NCBI RefSeq assembly: GCF_022531965.1
Contig: NZ_CP092831.1
Span: 2,012,001-2,076,000, forward strand
DNA from: Paenibacillus peoriae
GTDB taxonomy: Bacteria; Bacillota; Bacilli; Paenibacillales; Paenibacillaceae
Direction of reading: 5' to 3'
Length of the DNA: 64,000 bases
The stretch's first letter is position 1. Every line of letters begins with the position of its first letter. This document shows, piece after piece, positions 17,554 through 26,056 of the stretch. The notes under the pieces are model-generated. The model saw only the letters and a program-made list of their open reading frames with translations. It was not told the DNA's origin and made no database searches. The translations under genes and the position numbers were made by a program.

Positions 17554-18396
17554 ATGTCCCATAGTCAAAAAACGAAAGTTACCAATATCATTATCTTTAT
17601 TGCACTAGCGATTGGAGCGATTGTGATGATCGCGCCGCTGCTTTGGATGCTGTCCACTTCAGTGAAAGAAAAGCAGGATGTCTTTGCTCTTCCACCAGTA
17701 TGGATACCAGAGGTGTTCCAGTTTGGCAAGTATAAGGAAATTTGGGAAGCAGGGCCTTTGTTAAGCGGAATCAAGAACAGCGTGATTGTAGCTGTAAGTG
17801 TTACCGTTGTAGGTACCTTTACATCCAGTGTGGCGGCTTTTGCATTTGCTAAGCTGAGATTTCCCCATAAAAACAAACTGTTTTTGGCACTCATCGCATC
17901 TATGATGATTCCATACCCAACGGTTATGATTCCACAGTTTATGATGTTTTCCAAACTTGGCTGGGTTGATACACTTTTGCCTCTGATCGTTCCGGGTTTG
18001 TTCGGAAATGTAGTTATGATCTTTTTCCTGCGGCAGTACTTGCTTAGTGTACCGGATGCCATTATCGAAGCTGCGAAAATTGACGGAAGTTCTTATTTCC
18101 GACTCTATTCGTCGATTACGTTCCCGCTCATTAAGCCAGCAGTTGCGGCACAGCTTATTTTATGGTTCATGGGGATTTGGAACGATTATTTGGCACCGAT
18201 TATTTACTTGAACTCACCAGAAACGCAGACATTGCAACTGGTTATCGCGAATTTTAATGCGACTTACGCCATTCAGACGGACTATCCGCTTATAATGGCA
18301 GCATCAATAATAGCCTTGTTACCTGTACTGATTATATTCTTGATCTTCCAGAAACAAATTATTGAATCGGTTGCTATTTCGGGTGTCAAAGGTTAA
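17554..18396 (+). CDS. Sugar ABC transporter permease (AraQ-like, MalG class)
   Basis: 280 aa, six predicted membrane segments, EAA loop IIEAAKIDGSSYFRLYSSIT. The ATG at 17554 follows AAGGAG by 11 nt; a GTG at 17542 overlaps that ribosome site. Second subunit of the arabino-oligosaccharide importer, 20 bp before the first GH43 gene. Confidence 0.9.
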   Translation: MSHSQKTKVTNIIIFIALAIGAIVMIAPLLWMLSTSVKEKQDVFALPPVWIPEVFQFGKYKEIWEAGPLLSGIKNSVIVAVSVTVVGTFTSSVAAFAFAKLRFPHKNKLFLALIASMMIPYPTVMIPQFMMFSKLGWVDTLLPLIVPGLFGNVVMIFFLRQYLLSVPDAIIEAAKIDGSSYFRLYSSITFPLIKPAVAAQLILWFMGIWNDYLAPIIYLNSPETQTLQLVIANFNATYAIQTDYPLIMAASIIALLPVLIIFLIFQKQIIESVAISGVKG

Positions 18397-18416
18397 TTGA
18401 CACTTGGAGGGTACGC

Positions 18417-19862
18417 ATGAATGATGTAAGGCAGTTACAATATGTAATGGGTAAAGGAAGGAGGAGAATAACAGTTATGGTTATGCTGCTCATGCTGGGT
18501 CTATCTGGCTGTGGGGATAACACTCCGGACCCTGTGTATCCGCAGGCTCCGCCTCCCGATCACTTGTATGATCAAAGTACGATTAACGATGAACAGCGCT
18601 GGACCATTAACAATGCACATGACCCGGCGATTATCAAAACAGATCAAGGCTATTATGTCTACTCAACGGATGTAAAGACAGGTGGAGAATTGAGACCCGG
18701 TGTCATGGTACGCAAATCGACTGATCTGATTCATTGGAATTGGGTGCAGTATGCACTCCCCGGCATTCCAAAGGAAGCAGAATCGTGGTCATCGGCAACC
18801 AATCTGTGGGCACCGGACGTCATCAAGATGGGTGATACCTATCGGATGTATTACTCTGCTTCTACCTTTGGCAGCACACGGTCTGCGATCGGATTGCAGA
18901 CATCCAGCTCCCCGGAAGGCCCTTGGAAGGATGAGGGGCTGGTCGTTAAAACGAAAGAGCATGACAAGCTGAATGCGATTGATGCCAATCCGGTGCTGGA
19001 TGCAGAGGGTAATCCATGGATGGTATACGGCTCTTTTTTCGGCGGTATTTATATTACACCGCTTGATCCCCAGACTGGAAAGCTCAAAGAATCTGGCTAT
19101 GGTAAAAATATCGCTGCCAGAGATCGGGCAACTGAGGACGGTGCTGTAGAAGGACCATACATTGTGTACAATCCAATGTTCCGTAAATACTACTTGTTCG
19201 TCTCGTATGATTCTTTGTTTGAGGACTACAATGTTCGCGTTGCCCGTTCAGATTCTATCACAGGCCCTTATGTGGACATGAATGGACATGATATGGCAGA
19301 TACCAACTATTTGCCTCAATACGAGATTGGAAACAAGGTATTGGGCGGTTATCGGTTCAGCGAAGGAGAAGGCTGGGTTGCGCCAGGTCACAATTCTGTC
19401 CTGAAGGACGGTGCGGATTATTATATTGTACATCATGCGCGAGGAGAAACGGACAAGAGCTGGCCGTACCTGCATGTACGCAGAATATTGTGGACGACAG
19501 AGGGCTGGCCGGTCGTCTCTCCAGAGCGCTATGCCGGCGAAAAGGAGCAGGATATACCCAAAAGGCTATTATCCGGCAACTGGGAGCGCATCGTGATAAA
19601 GCAGGAAGTAGACGGCCAGGTGGAAGCTGAACAGCTCCGTCTAGAAGATGGAGGGCGGGCAACTAGCGGTTCTCTTGAAGGTCACTGGAGCTTTGATGGC
19701 AGGCGTACTCTAACAATGGATTGGAGCAATACATCCGAAGGAACTAAGGAAGAATTGTTATTGCTTCCTTCATGGGACTGGGAGCTTGGTCGCCATACTT
19801 TAATTTTCACGGGTATGAATGAAAAGGGAATTTCCATTTGGGGAAAGCGTATCAGCGATTAA
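18417..19862 (+). CDS. GH43 endo-alpha-1,5-L-arabinanase, lipoprotein
   Basis: 481 aa. Signal peptide with lipobox LSGC (Cys32), so the enzyme is anchored outside the membrane. The five-bladed propeller has HDPAIIK (general base Asp), IDANPVLD (pKa-modulating Asp), VEGPYIVYN (acid Glu) and APGHNSVLKDG (His near the metal site). A C-terminal beta-barrel (about residues 390-481) matches that of B. subtilis Abn2-type arabinanases. It would cut arabinan into oligomers for the linked importer. RBS GGAGGG, 5 nt before the ATG. The upper arm of the operon ends with the next gene, 40 bp on. Confidence 0.87.
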   Translation: MNDVRQLQYVMGKGRRRITVMVMLLMLGLSGCGDNTPDPVYPQAPPPDHLYDQSTINDEQRWTINNAHDPAIIKTDQGYYVYSTDVKTGGELRPGVMVRKSTDLIHWNWVQYALPGIPKEAESWSSATNLWAPDVIKMGDTYRMYYSASTFGSTRSAIGLQTSSSPEGPWKDEGLVVKTKEHDKLNAIDANPVLDAEGNPWMVYGSFFGGIYITPLDPQTGKLKESGYGKNIAARDRATEDGAVEGPYIVYNPMFRKYYLFVSYDSLFEDYNVRVARSDSITGPYVDMNGHDMADTNYLPQYEIGNKVLGGYRFSEGEGWVAPGHNSVLKDGADYYIVHHARGETDKSWPYLHVRRILWTTEGWPVVSPERYAGEKEQDIPKRLLSGNWERIVIKQEVDGQVEAEQLRLEDGGRATSGSLEGHWSFDGRRTLTMDWSNTSEGTKEELLLLPSWDWELGRHTLIFTGMNEKGISIWGKRISD

Positions 19863-19902
19863 TTGTATGAACTACATACTACACATAGAGGAGAGAATAA
19901 CC

Positions 19903-20874
19903 ATGAATCAAACTGTACCCTTTAATAATCCGGTCATTGAGCAACGGGCAGACCCTTGGATTTACAAGCATAGTGACGGATACTATTATTTCACCGGATC
20001 TGTACCAGAGTATGACCGCATTGAGGTTCGACGAGCAAGTACTATTCAAGGCTTGAGTACAGCAGAGCCTGTCGCAGTGTGGCACAAATATGAAACGGGC
20101 CCGTTAAGTGCGAACATTTGGGCACCGGAAATTCACTATATAAACGACAAATGGTACATTTATTTTGCAGCAGCTCGTACAACAGAAACGAAGGAAGGCC
20201 TGTTCGACCACCGGATGTTCGTGCTTGAAAATGATTCAGCTAATCCTCTGGAAGGGGAATGGGTGGAAAAAGGACAGATCAAAACCCGTTGGGAGACGTT
20301 CGCTCTCGATGCGACAACCTTCCAGCATAATGGAGTTTTGTATTATGTGTGGGCTCAGAAGGACCCTGACATCGTCGGTAATTCCAATCTGTATATTTCC
20401 GAAATGAGCAATCCATGGACGTTGCGCGGTGAGCAGGTGATGATCTCCACTCCTGAATATGATTGGGAAATCATCGGTTTTAAGGTGAATGAAGGAGCAG
20501 CGGTTCTGAAACGGAACGGGCGGATCTTTATCAGTTATTCAGCTAGCGCCACAGACCACAATTATTGCATGGGTCTGTTGACGGCAGATGAGAATGCGGA
20601 TTTACTTGATCCGAAATCATGGACGAAATCACCTCAGCCGGTATTCTGCACCCATGAGGAAACAGGACAATTCGGGCCAGGTCATAACAGTTTTACGGTT
20701 GCTGCTGATGGTAGCGATGTAATCGTATATCACGCCCGGAATTACAAGGAAATTACAGGCGACCCGCTGTATGATCCGAATCGTCATACACGTGTGCAGC
20801 CGTTCTACTGGAAAGAAGATGGAACACCTGATTTTGGTATTCCAGTACCAGATGGCGTTTCTGTTGATAAATAA
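19903..20874 (+). CDS. GH43 exo-alpha-L-arabinofuranosidase, cytosolic
   Basis: 323 aa without a signal peptide. Catalytic landmarks are QRADPWIYK (base Asp), FALDATTFQ (Asp) and VNEGAAVLKRNGR (acid Glu), with FGPGHNSFTVAADG. It resembles GH43 subfamily 26 exo-1,5-arabinofuranosidases. It would release arabinose from imported oligosaccharides in the cytosol. The start at 19903 is set by GAGGAGAG; the frame is open upstream into the previous gene. Last gene of the operon. Confidence 0.87.
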   Translation: MNQTVPFNNPVIEQRADPWIYKHSDGYYYFTGSVPEYDRIEVRRASTIQGLSTAEPVAVWHKYETGPLSANIWAPEIHYINDKWYIYFAAARTTETKEGLFDHRMFVLENDSANPLEGEWVEKGQIKTRWETFALDATTFQHNGVLYYVWAQKDPDIVGNSNLYISEMSNPWTLRGEQVMISTPEYDWEIIGFKVNEGAAVLKRNGRIFISYSASATDHNYCMGLLTADENADLLDPKSWTKSPQPVFCTHEETGQFGPGHNSFTVAADGSDVIVYHARNYKEITGDPLYDPNRHTRVQPFYWKEDGTPDFGIPVPDGVSVDK

Positions 20875-20974
20875 GCGAAATTTATTATAGATGGTTGACG
20901 TGTTGCACAGTGGCACTTTAACTTTCTAGAAATCATAGGGGATTATGATTCGGCTGCGTATAACAAGAGTAATG

Positions 20975-21014
20975 AGATATCTTCTGAGCCTTCAGGCTGG
21001 AGGATATCTTTTTG
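20975..21014 (+). terminator. Terminator of the arabinan operon
   Basis: AGATATCTTCTGAGCC / GGCTGGAGGATATCT stem (one wobble, one bulge) followed by TTTTTGATTTT. Confidence 0.85.
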
Positions 21015-21109
21015 ATTTTGGGACGGCATGAAGGACTCTTTTCAAAAACTTCGATTTCTGCTATATTTAAATCGTAATATTTACGAATTGATCAAGGGGT
21101 GGAAATCTC

Positions 21110-21454
21110 GTGAACGAACGGATTGATCCGTTTACCGTTAAAAAGGTTGAATACCTGCTGAATGGCTATATTGCGCTAAAGGTGCCAGGCTACGTGCGTT
21201 CTGACGTGCGGCTCATTTATCAAATAGAGGATAACTGTTTGATCTTGACGGAGGAAAGGCCTTCTAATGAAACTGAGTTGTGGGATCGCACGGACATTGT
21301 CCAATTTCGCTGGGAAGAAAATCATTGGCATGTATATGCCCGGCAAGAGGCTGAAAGCTGGCAGCGTGTAAAAGAGATTGCACCTAATCCGTGCTTTGAA
21401 GAACAGCTCGAACAGGTAGAAATAGATCATGCAGGTATTTTTTGGACAGGTTAA
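21110..21454 (+). CDS. DUF3024 domain protein
   Basis: 114 aa, GTG start after GGGGTGG. It fits the small DUF3024 family: an N-terminal helix (IDPFTVKKVEYLLNGYI), a central strand pattern (VRLIYQIEDNCLILTEERP), then IVQFRWEENHWHVYARQEAE and a C-terminal IDHAGIFWTG. No function is known. Monocistronic, with a terminator 80 bp downstream. Confidence 0.78.
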   Translation: MNERIDPFTVKKVEYLLNGYIALKVPGYVRSDVRLIYQIEDNCLILTEERPSNETELWDRTDIVQFRWEENHWHVYARQEAESWQRVKEIAPNPCFEEQLEQVEIDHAGIFWTG

Positions 21455-21532
21455 CGAAGTACAGAATGAAAAGTTCGGAAGATGGAGGTAGTGGGAGTCG
21501 TGTCGTTAAACTGTATATGGAAATAAACAGGC

Positions 21533-21573
21533 TGACCGTAATTCCTTATATGGAAGTTACGGTCATTTGTTTT
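21533..21573 (+). terminator. Terminator after the DUF3024 gene
   Basis: Stem TGACCGTAA / TTACGGTCA with an inner TTCC/GGAA pair and tail TTTGTTTT. Confidence 0.8.
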
Positions 21574-21782
21574 GTCTGAAGTGGCACTGTCTAGTGCACT
21601 TGAGGGTTATGTGTGCGTTTGGAAAGTATGTCAAGCGGTTGATTGATACAAATGTTTAATATTTTCCACGAGGTGGAAGTTACAAATGTATGGTAAAGTG
21701 TAGTATATACAAGGTTTTAATCCAAATGTCTTATTCAAAGTCTCCTGTGCATACCGAATCCGAATCACACGAGGTGAGAAAA

Positions 21783-23891
21783 ATGTTGCAATCGTTAAAA
21801 GCCATTGCTAATTACAGGAAAGAAAATGATCTGGCCTGGGATACACCGACTTGGTTAAAGCTGCTTGTTTCGGCTGAGGAGCGTATTGTAAATTTGGAAC
21901 GCATTCGATCTATAGGTGAGTTAAAGGATGCCAATCCTGTACTGGATTACGTGGAGCGTACGTTGCTTATTTTGGACGGACTTCCATTGTCATTCTGGGT
22001 TAAAGAGCTACTGGAGGATGTATTGGTATGGTCTGAGACAGCCAAAGGAGGCACAGTCCGCGAACGGCTACGCTGGCAGCATGAGGGTATTAATTTATTT
22101 GTACATAATATCGGATCCTCCCAACTGTATGTCAGACAGGCCCAAGCGGAGTCCCCTGCTTACCCGCGCAATAGCATGACCCGAATTCTGATTGAGACGC
22201 ATGGATTGATAGGGCAATATATACGGGGGGAAATTCCTTTTGCTGAAAATCGACTGCTGCTTGAAATTACTCGTAAGGGCTGGCTAAGCCCTGAGGAACT
22301 GGAGCTTGTTTTACGGGCCCTGAACGAGTGTATTATCGCCGGGGTGGAACCTGCATTATGGGATCAAGTACGCAGTGAAGTGGAGCAGCTGATCGGCTGG
22401 ATTGCATGGGATAACGCACCTGTAGTCTGGAGTGTAAAGGAGCGACTGGAAAGGTTACGGTCGGTTTCCATTCATGAAGGGGAGCCGTTCGAGCAGGCTT
22501 ACACAGAACTAGAGCGGGAGTTGAATGTAGAGAAGGCGCTGGCTCCGTTGGAGAATCGGACACTTTGGTATGTAGAATCAGCTTTGCAAGATTTTTCACT
22601 TCAAGAACTGGTAAAGGTATTTTTACTCACATTAAGGGATGGCACAGGGCAGGAACAGCCTGCGACCGTTCGCCATATCAGTTTCGAATCGCTCATGAAT
22701 ACGATGTATTATGACTATCGTGGTGTCAAGAAAATTAACGTATATAAAAAACGAATGATAGAAAAATATTTAAGTGCACTGTCTTGGCAGGACATTTCAA
22801 AAGGAAAACGGAAGCATAATCCTCATTTGAGTGTGATCGTGGAGCATAAAGAGGAGCTGCCGAGTACTGTATTTTTTAATTTTGTATTTTCATCTGCGGC
22901 TGAGAAACTGATTGACTTTTGTATTGAGGCAGAAAAAACGCCTCTGTATGACAAAGCAGTCCTGCTGCTGTTCGATCTGTTCGGATTACGGCGCGATGCG
23001 TATGATCGCTTTCACAATGAGGAAACGTACCTTACAGATATGAACCAGACCGTAGATTACAAAAGGGTCATTTTAGATTATGTGACTGGAACCCGCATAC
23101 TGGATATTGGACCCGGCGGGGGTGTACTGCTGGATCTGATCGAACAGGAAAGACCAGATGCGAAGCCATTAGGTCTTGATATTTCTGTAAATGTCATTGA
23201 GGCACTTAAACGTAAAAAGCAATTGGAGCGCCATCGTTGGGATGTCATCAAAGGGGATGCGCTTCAGTTAGAGGAATATGTGGAAACGGGGAGTATGGAC
23301 ACGGTCATCTTCTCTTCAATTCTTCACGAGCTCTATTCCTACATTGAACGAGATGGGATTCGGTTCAATCCACAAACAGTGGAGGCAGCTCTGCAGAGCG
23401 CCTATCGTGTGCTTGCACCCGGCGGGCGTATCATCATTCGTGACGGGATTATGACCGAACCAGTAGAGCAGCGCAGACGAATTCGATTCTTGGAGCCGGA
23501 TGGAATGGAATGGCTGATACGGTATGCGCAAGATTTTGCAGGTCGCCACATTGAAATAGAGCGTGTGGGGGAGCATGAGGCTGTTTTACCAGTGAACGAT
23601 GCGATGGAATTTCTCTATACCTATACATGGGGAGCGGAAGCCTATGTGCATGAAGTGCAGGAGCAGTTTGGTTATTTTACCCCGTCACAGTATGAAGAGT
23701 GTATTCGTAGCACACTTGGATCACAAGCGATTATCCGCGTGAGCCGTCATTATTTACAGGAGGGCTATGCCGAGGCGCTGTCCAGACGTGTTGAGTTCAT
23801 GGATGAGCAGGGCCAGCAGGTTTCTTTTCCAGACAGCACCTGTCTGATCGTGATTGAGAAGCCGAATAATAGGGTTGGAGTTGCTGAATGA
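21783..23891 (+). CDS. Large class I SAM-dependent methyltransferase with unknown N-terminal region
   Basis: 702 aa. The C-terminal third is a Rossmann methyltransferase: motif I ILDIGPGGGVLLDLIEQ (~439-455), acidic strand-2 end LGLDISVNVI, VIKGDALQLEEY, then VIFSSILHELYSY and LAPGGRIIIRDGI. The first ~420 residues are mostly charged and helical and match nothing I recognise. The substrate is unknown. The start at 21783 has AGGTGAG just upstream; an in-frame ATG at 21690 with a poor ribosome site would add 31 residues. Flanked by terminators on both sides, so transcribed alone. Confidence 0.8.
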   Translation: MLQSLKAIANYRKENDLAWDTPTWLKLLVSAEERIVNLERIRSIGELKDANPVLDYVERTLLILDGLPLSFWVKELLEDVLVWSETAKGGTVRERLRWQHEGINLFVHNIGSSQLYVRQAQAESPAYPRNSMTRILIETHGLIGQYIRGEIPFAENRLLLEITRKGWLSPEELELVLRALNECIIAGVEPALWDQVRSEVEQLIGWIAWDNAPVVWSVKERLERLRSVSIHEGEPFEQAYTELERELNVEKALAPLENRTLWYVESALQDFSLQELVKVFLLTLRDGTGQEQPATVRHISFESLMNTMYYDYRGVKKINVYKKRMIEKYLSALSWQDISKGKRKHNPHLSVIVEHKEELPSTVFFNFVFSSAAEKLIDFCIEAEKTPLYDKAVLLLFDLFGLRRDAYDRFHNEETYLTDMNQTVDYKRVILDYVTGTRILDIGPGGGVLLDLIEQERPDAKPLGLDISVNVIEALKRKKQLERHRWDVIKGDALQLEEYVETGSMDTVIFSSILHELYSYIERDGIRFNPQTVEAALQSAYRVLAPGGRIIIRDGIMTEPVEQRRRIRFLEPDGMEWLIRYAQDFAGRHIEIERVGEHEAVLPVNDAMEFLYTYTWGAEAYVHEVQEQFGYFTPSQYEECIRSTLGSQAIIRVSRHYLQEGYAEALSRRVEFMDEQGQQVSFPDSTCLIVIEKPNNRVGVAE

Positions 23892-23910
23892 TTTTTAAAT
23901 TGAACAAGAG

Positions 23911-23954
23911 AATGCCTTCTGATTTGTGCCAAGCACGATTAGAAGGCATTTTTT
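23911..23954 (+). terminator. Terminator after the methyltransferase gene
   Basis: Stem AATGCCTTCT / AGAAGGCATT with a T6 tail. Confidence 0.88.
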
Positions 23955-24057
23955 AGAAAGCTATGCATTCAAATATGACCGTGCAGCGTATACAGAAGCC
24001 AAAGGACCATTCATTCGGCAGGTGGTTGAGCGGGCGAAGCTTGAAAGATATAGGTAG
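23953..24057 (+). pseudogene. C-terminal remnant of a GrpB-family gene
   Basis: About 33 codons translate as YAFKYDRAAYTEAKGPFIR followed by QVVERAKLERYR and a stop, without a start codon. This matches the conserved GrpB C-terminal helix (compare DREAYTDAKTDFVQNVL in the intact gene at 9897-10457). The rest of the gene is missing and the methyltransferase terminator abuts the fragment, so it is a deletion remnant. Confidence 0.75.
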
Positions 24058-24096
24058 GGACAGATGAATTCTTAGTCGCATGAACAAAGTGGGGGA

Positions 24097-24750
24097 ATGA
24101 TGAAGAATATGATGCTTGATGCACAGCTAACGCCGAATGGTTTAAAAGACAGAATGCTACTACTGTCAGCGCTGGACATTATATTGTCTCCAGAAGATTG
24201 GTTACGCACGTATCGTATGCGGTCTGAGTGGTCTGGTGATGTGTGCCTGGGTGAGGTAAACAATGGCGCTGGAGATACGATTCATATGCTATGGACGGGT
24301 GAAGGTGTGCTGCTGAAGGGGTTTGACCATGAATCCCCTGTAAGTTCTCATGCGAGAGACGATTATGAAGTCTGGCCGGGCATATATGACGGTGTGCCTG
24401 ATGATATGATGGAGCTTTTGGAAGATGAAGCACTGGAGAAAGAGGACGTTACCTTTTGTATGTGGAGGGAAGCGGGAGATAAAGAGTGGCGTATGGGCAA
24501 CGCGAACTTTCCTGAGGGATATGACGATGGCTCATCCTTTTTGTTGGGGAAAATTATAGTTACACCGGAGGAATATCAGGATTGGGCTGAGAGTTACTAT
24601 GAGTTGCCGATTTCTCTAGGGGTGGTAAGCCAGATTTTCAACGGCGTTCCGATCACTGCACAGATGATCTCTGCGCTTCATCCACAGCGTAACGTTACGG
24701 AAGCGATAAAGGAGCTAAAGCAGCTTGGCGTTCAAGTGCATGAAAGCTAA
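24097..24750 (+). CDS. Uncharacterised 217-aa protein
   Basis: I do not recognise the family. The protein is acidic, has no signal peptide or membrane segment, and is rich in Asp/Glu/Trp around DDYEVWPGIYDGVPDDMMEL. The C-terminal stretch (TEAIKELKQLGVQVHES) looks like a small helical hairpin with a strand. GTGGGGG precedes several ATG codons (24097, 24100, 24109), so the exact start is uncertain by a few residues. The genomic context (after a gene remnant, before a VOC protein) gives no functional clue. Confidence 0.65.
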   Translation: MMKNMMLDAQLTPNGLKDRMLLLSALDIILSPEDWLRTYRMRSEWSGDVCLGEVNNGAGDTIHMLWTGEGVLLKGFDHESPVSSHARDDYEVWPGIYDGVPDDMMELLEDEALEKEDVTFCMWREAGDKEWRMGNANFPEGYDDGSSFLLGKIIVTPEEYQDWAESYYELPISLGVVSQIFNGVPITAQMISALHPQRNVTEAIKELKQLGVQVHES

Positions 24751-24841
24751 GAATACAGATTTGTTTTTCTTGACAAGTTTTGTATATAATACAGGAGAAA
24801 TGCTGGGTTAACCACCTCGAATTAAAGGAGCTGTGTTGAAG

Positions 24842-25267
24842 ATGTCCAAACGTTTGATTCCTTACATCACGATGGATGGAAATGCAAAAGAAGCAATCGA
24901 ATTTTATAAAGAGGCATTGGATGCTCAACTGCTTTTTATTCAAACCTTTGGGGAAATGCCGGAAAACCCCGATTTTCCCATTCCCGCAGAGGTCAAGGAA
25001 CGTGTGGGACATGCTACCCTTAAAGTGGGTGAGACAGAGCTCATGTTTTCTGATACCTTTCCCGGGTCACCGTTTAGCCGCGGGAATCAGGTGAGCATCT
25101 GTATTACAACCGATAGTGTGGAGCAAGCTCAAAAAATGTTTAATGCTCTACAGCAGGGAGGACAGGTGGGAATGCCTTTGCAGGAAACCCATTTTAGTCC
25201 AGCTTATGGGAATGTAACAGACAAGTTTGGTGTCACTTTTCAAATGTTCACTGAGGCTGGGTCTTAA
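24842..25267 (+). CDS. VOC-family (PhnB/glyoxalase-like) protein
   Basis: 141 aa. MSKRLIPYITMDGNAKEAIE, FYKEALDA, ELMFSDTFPG and YGNVTDKFGVTFQMF are typical of the PhnB-like branch of the vicinal-oxygen-chelate superfamily, paired beta-alpha-beta-beta-beta modules. Such proteins may be dioxygenases, isomerases or binding proteins; the substrate cannot be predicted. The start could be the ATG at 24842 (AAGGAG 11 nt before) or the TTG at 24836 (5 nt). Confidence 0.85.
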   Translation: MSKRLIPYITMDGNAKEAIEFYKEALDAQLLFIQTFGEMPENPDFPIPAEVKERVGHATLKVGETELMFSDTFPGSPFSRGNQVSICITTDSVEQAQKMFNALQQGGQVGMPLQETHFSPAYGNVTDKFGVTFQMFTEAGS

Positions 25268-25274
25268 GAAATGT

Positions 25275-25320
25275 AAAACGGCTCGATTCCGCTACTTTAG
25301 CGATCTGGCCGTTTTTTTTT
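25275..25320 (+). terminator. Terminator after the VOC gene
   Basis: AAACGGC...GCCGTTT stem with inner pairing and a run of nine T. Confidence 0.88.
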
Positions 25321-25363
25321 CGTGTATGCCCTCGTGCTCAATTCAATAATTATTTTAATATTG

Positions 25364-25392
25364 TTGAAATAGAAACAAAAATATACTATATT
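25364..25392 (+). promoter_or_regulatory. Promoter of the MarR gene
   Basis: TTGAAA (25364-25369), 17-bp spacer, TATATT (25387-25392), about 30 bp before the ribosome site. Confidence 0.6.
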
Positions 25393-25428
25393 GTATTGTT
25401 AATGCACCAACGGGTGGGAGGACAGGCC

Positions 25429-25902
25429 ATGAACAAAGAAGAACAGGTCATAGTGGGTTTCAGGGACTTATTTAACAAGATGGTTTGGCTTAATAAAGAT
25501 AAGATGGAAGACAGCCTTAAGGGTTATAAGCCTTCTGAAGTACATTGCATCGAATACATTGAAAGAAATGCAGATTCCAACGTGACAAAACTTGCGGAGT
25601 CCCTTTATATGACTACCGGTGCCATAAGTAAAATAACTAAGAAGCTTATAAAAAAAGGCATTATCGAAAGCTACCAGAAGCTGGATAACAAGAAAGAAGT
25701 CTATTTTAGGCTTACTGAGGAAGGGAAAGTAATCTATAACATCCATGAGGAACTGCACAAAGAGTTTCAAGAGCGGGATAAAGCCGTATTTGAGCAGGTA
25801 ACCGAAGAACAATTTAACAGTATGATTAGCTTCTTGGAAAAGTATAGTAGGCATTTGGATGCAGAAATAAAAAAACAGGGTATAGATATTAAGACGGAAT
25901 AA
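25429..25902 (+). CDS. MarR-family transcriptional regulator
   Basis: 157 aa. Winged helix with VHCIEYIERNADSNVTKLAE, LYMTTGAISKITKKLIKKG (recognition helix) and QKLDNKKEVYFRLTEEGK (wing), flanked by dimerisation helices. The ATG at 25429 has GGGAGGA upstream. It precedes an MFS efflux gene whose promoter carries two CTTCC-GA-GGAAG-type palindromes, the likely binding sites. The two genes have separate transcription units, since a terminator and a promoter lie between them. The inducer is probably a substrate of the pump. Confidence 0.92.
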   Translation: MNKEEQVIVGFRDLFNKMVWLNKDKMEDSLKGYKPSEVHCIEYIERNADSNVTKLAESLYMTTGAISKITKKLIKKGIIESYQKLDNKKEVYFRLTEEGKVIYNIHEELHKEFQERDKAVFEQVTEEQFNSMISFLEKYSRHLDAEIKKQGIDIKTE

Positions 25903-25928
25903 ATTTGAATAATGAAAATCAAACCATA

Positions 25929-25967
25929 GGCAGCCGGGCTCTATTGAGAACGGGCTGCATTTTTTTG
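25929..25967 (+). terminator. Terminator after the MarR gene
   Basis: GCAGCC / GGCTGC stem with partial inner pairing and a T7 run. Confidence 0.8.
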
Positions 25968-25975
25968 TTATTATT

Positions 25976-26029
25976 TTGTTGCCGAGGAAGCAAAATTGTG
26001 ATACGATATTTTTGCTTCCGAGGAAGTAA
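25976..26029 (+). promoter_or_regulatory. MFS promoter with two MarR-type operators
   Basis: -35 TTGCCG (25979-25984), 17-bp spacer, -10 TACGAT (26002-26007). Site 2, TTGCTTCCGAGGAAGTAA (26012-26029), is an 18-bp palindrome with one mismatch pair just after the -10. Site 1, TTGTTGCCGAGGAAGCAA (25976-25993), shares CCGAGGAAG and overlaps the -35. MarR binding would shut the promoter. Confidence 0.72.
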
Positions 26030-26056
26030 AAATTAACCTTTAAGGGGAGAAATGAA

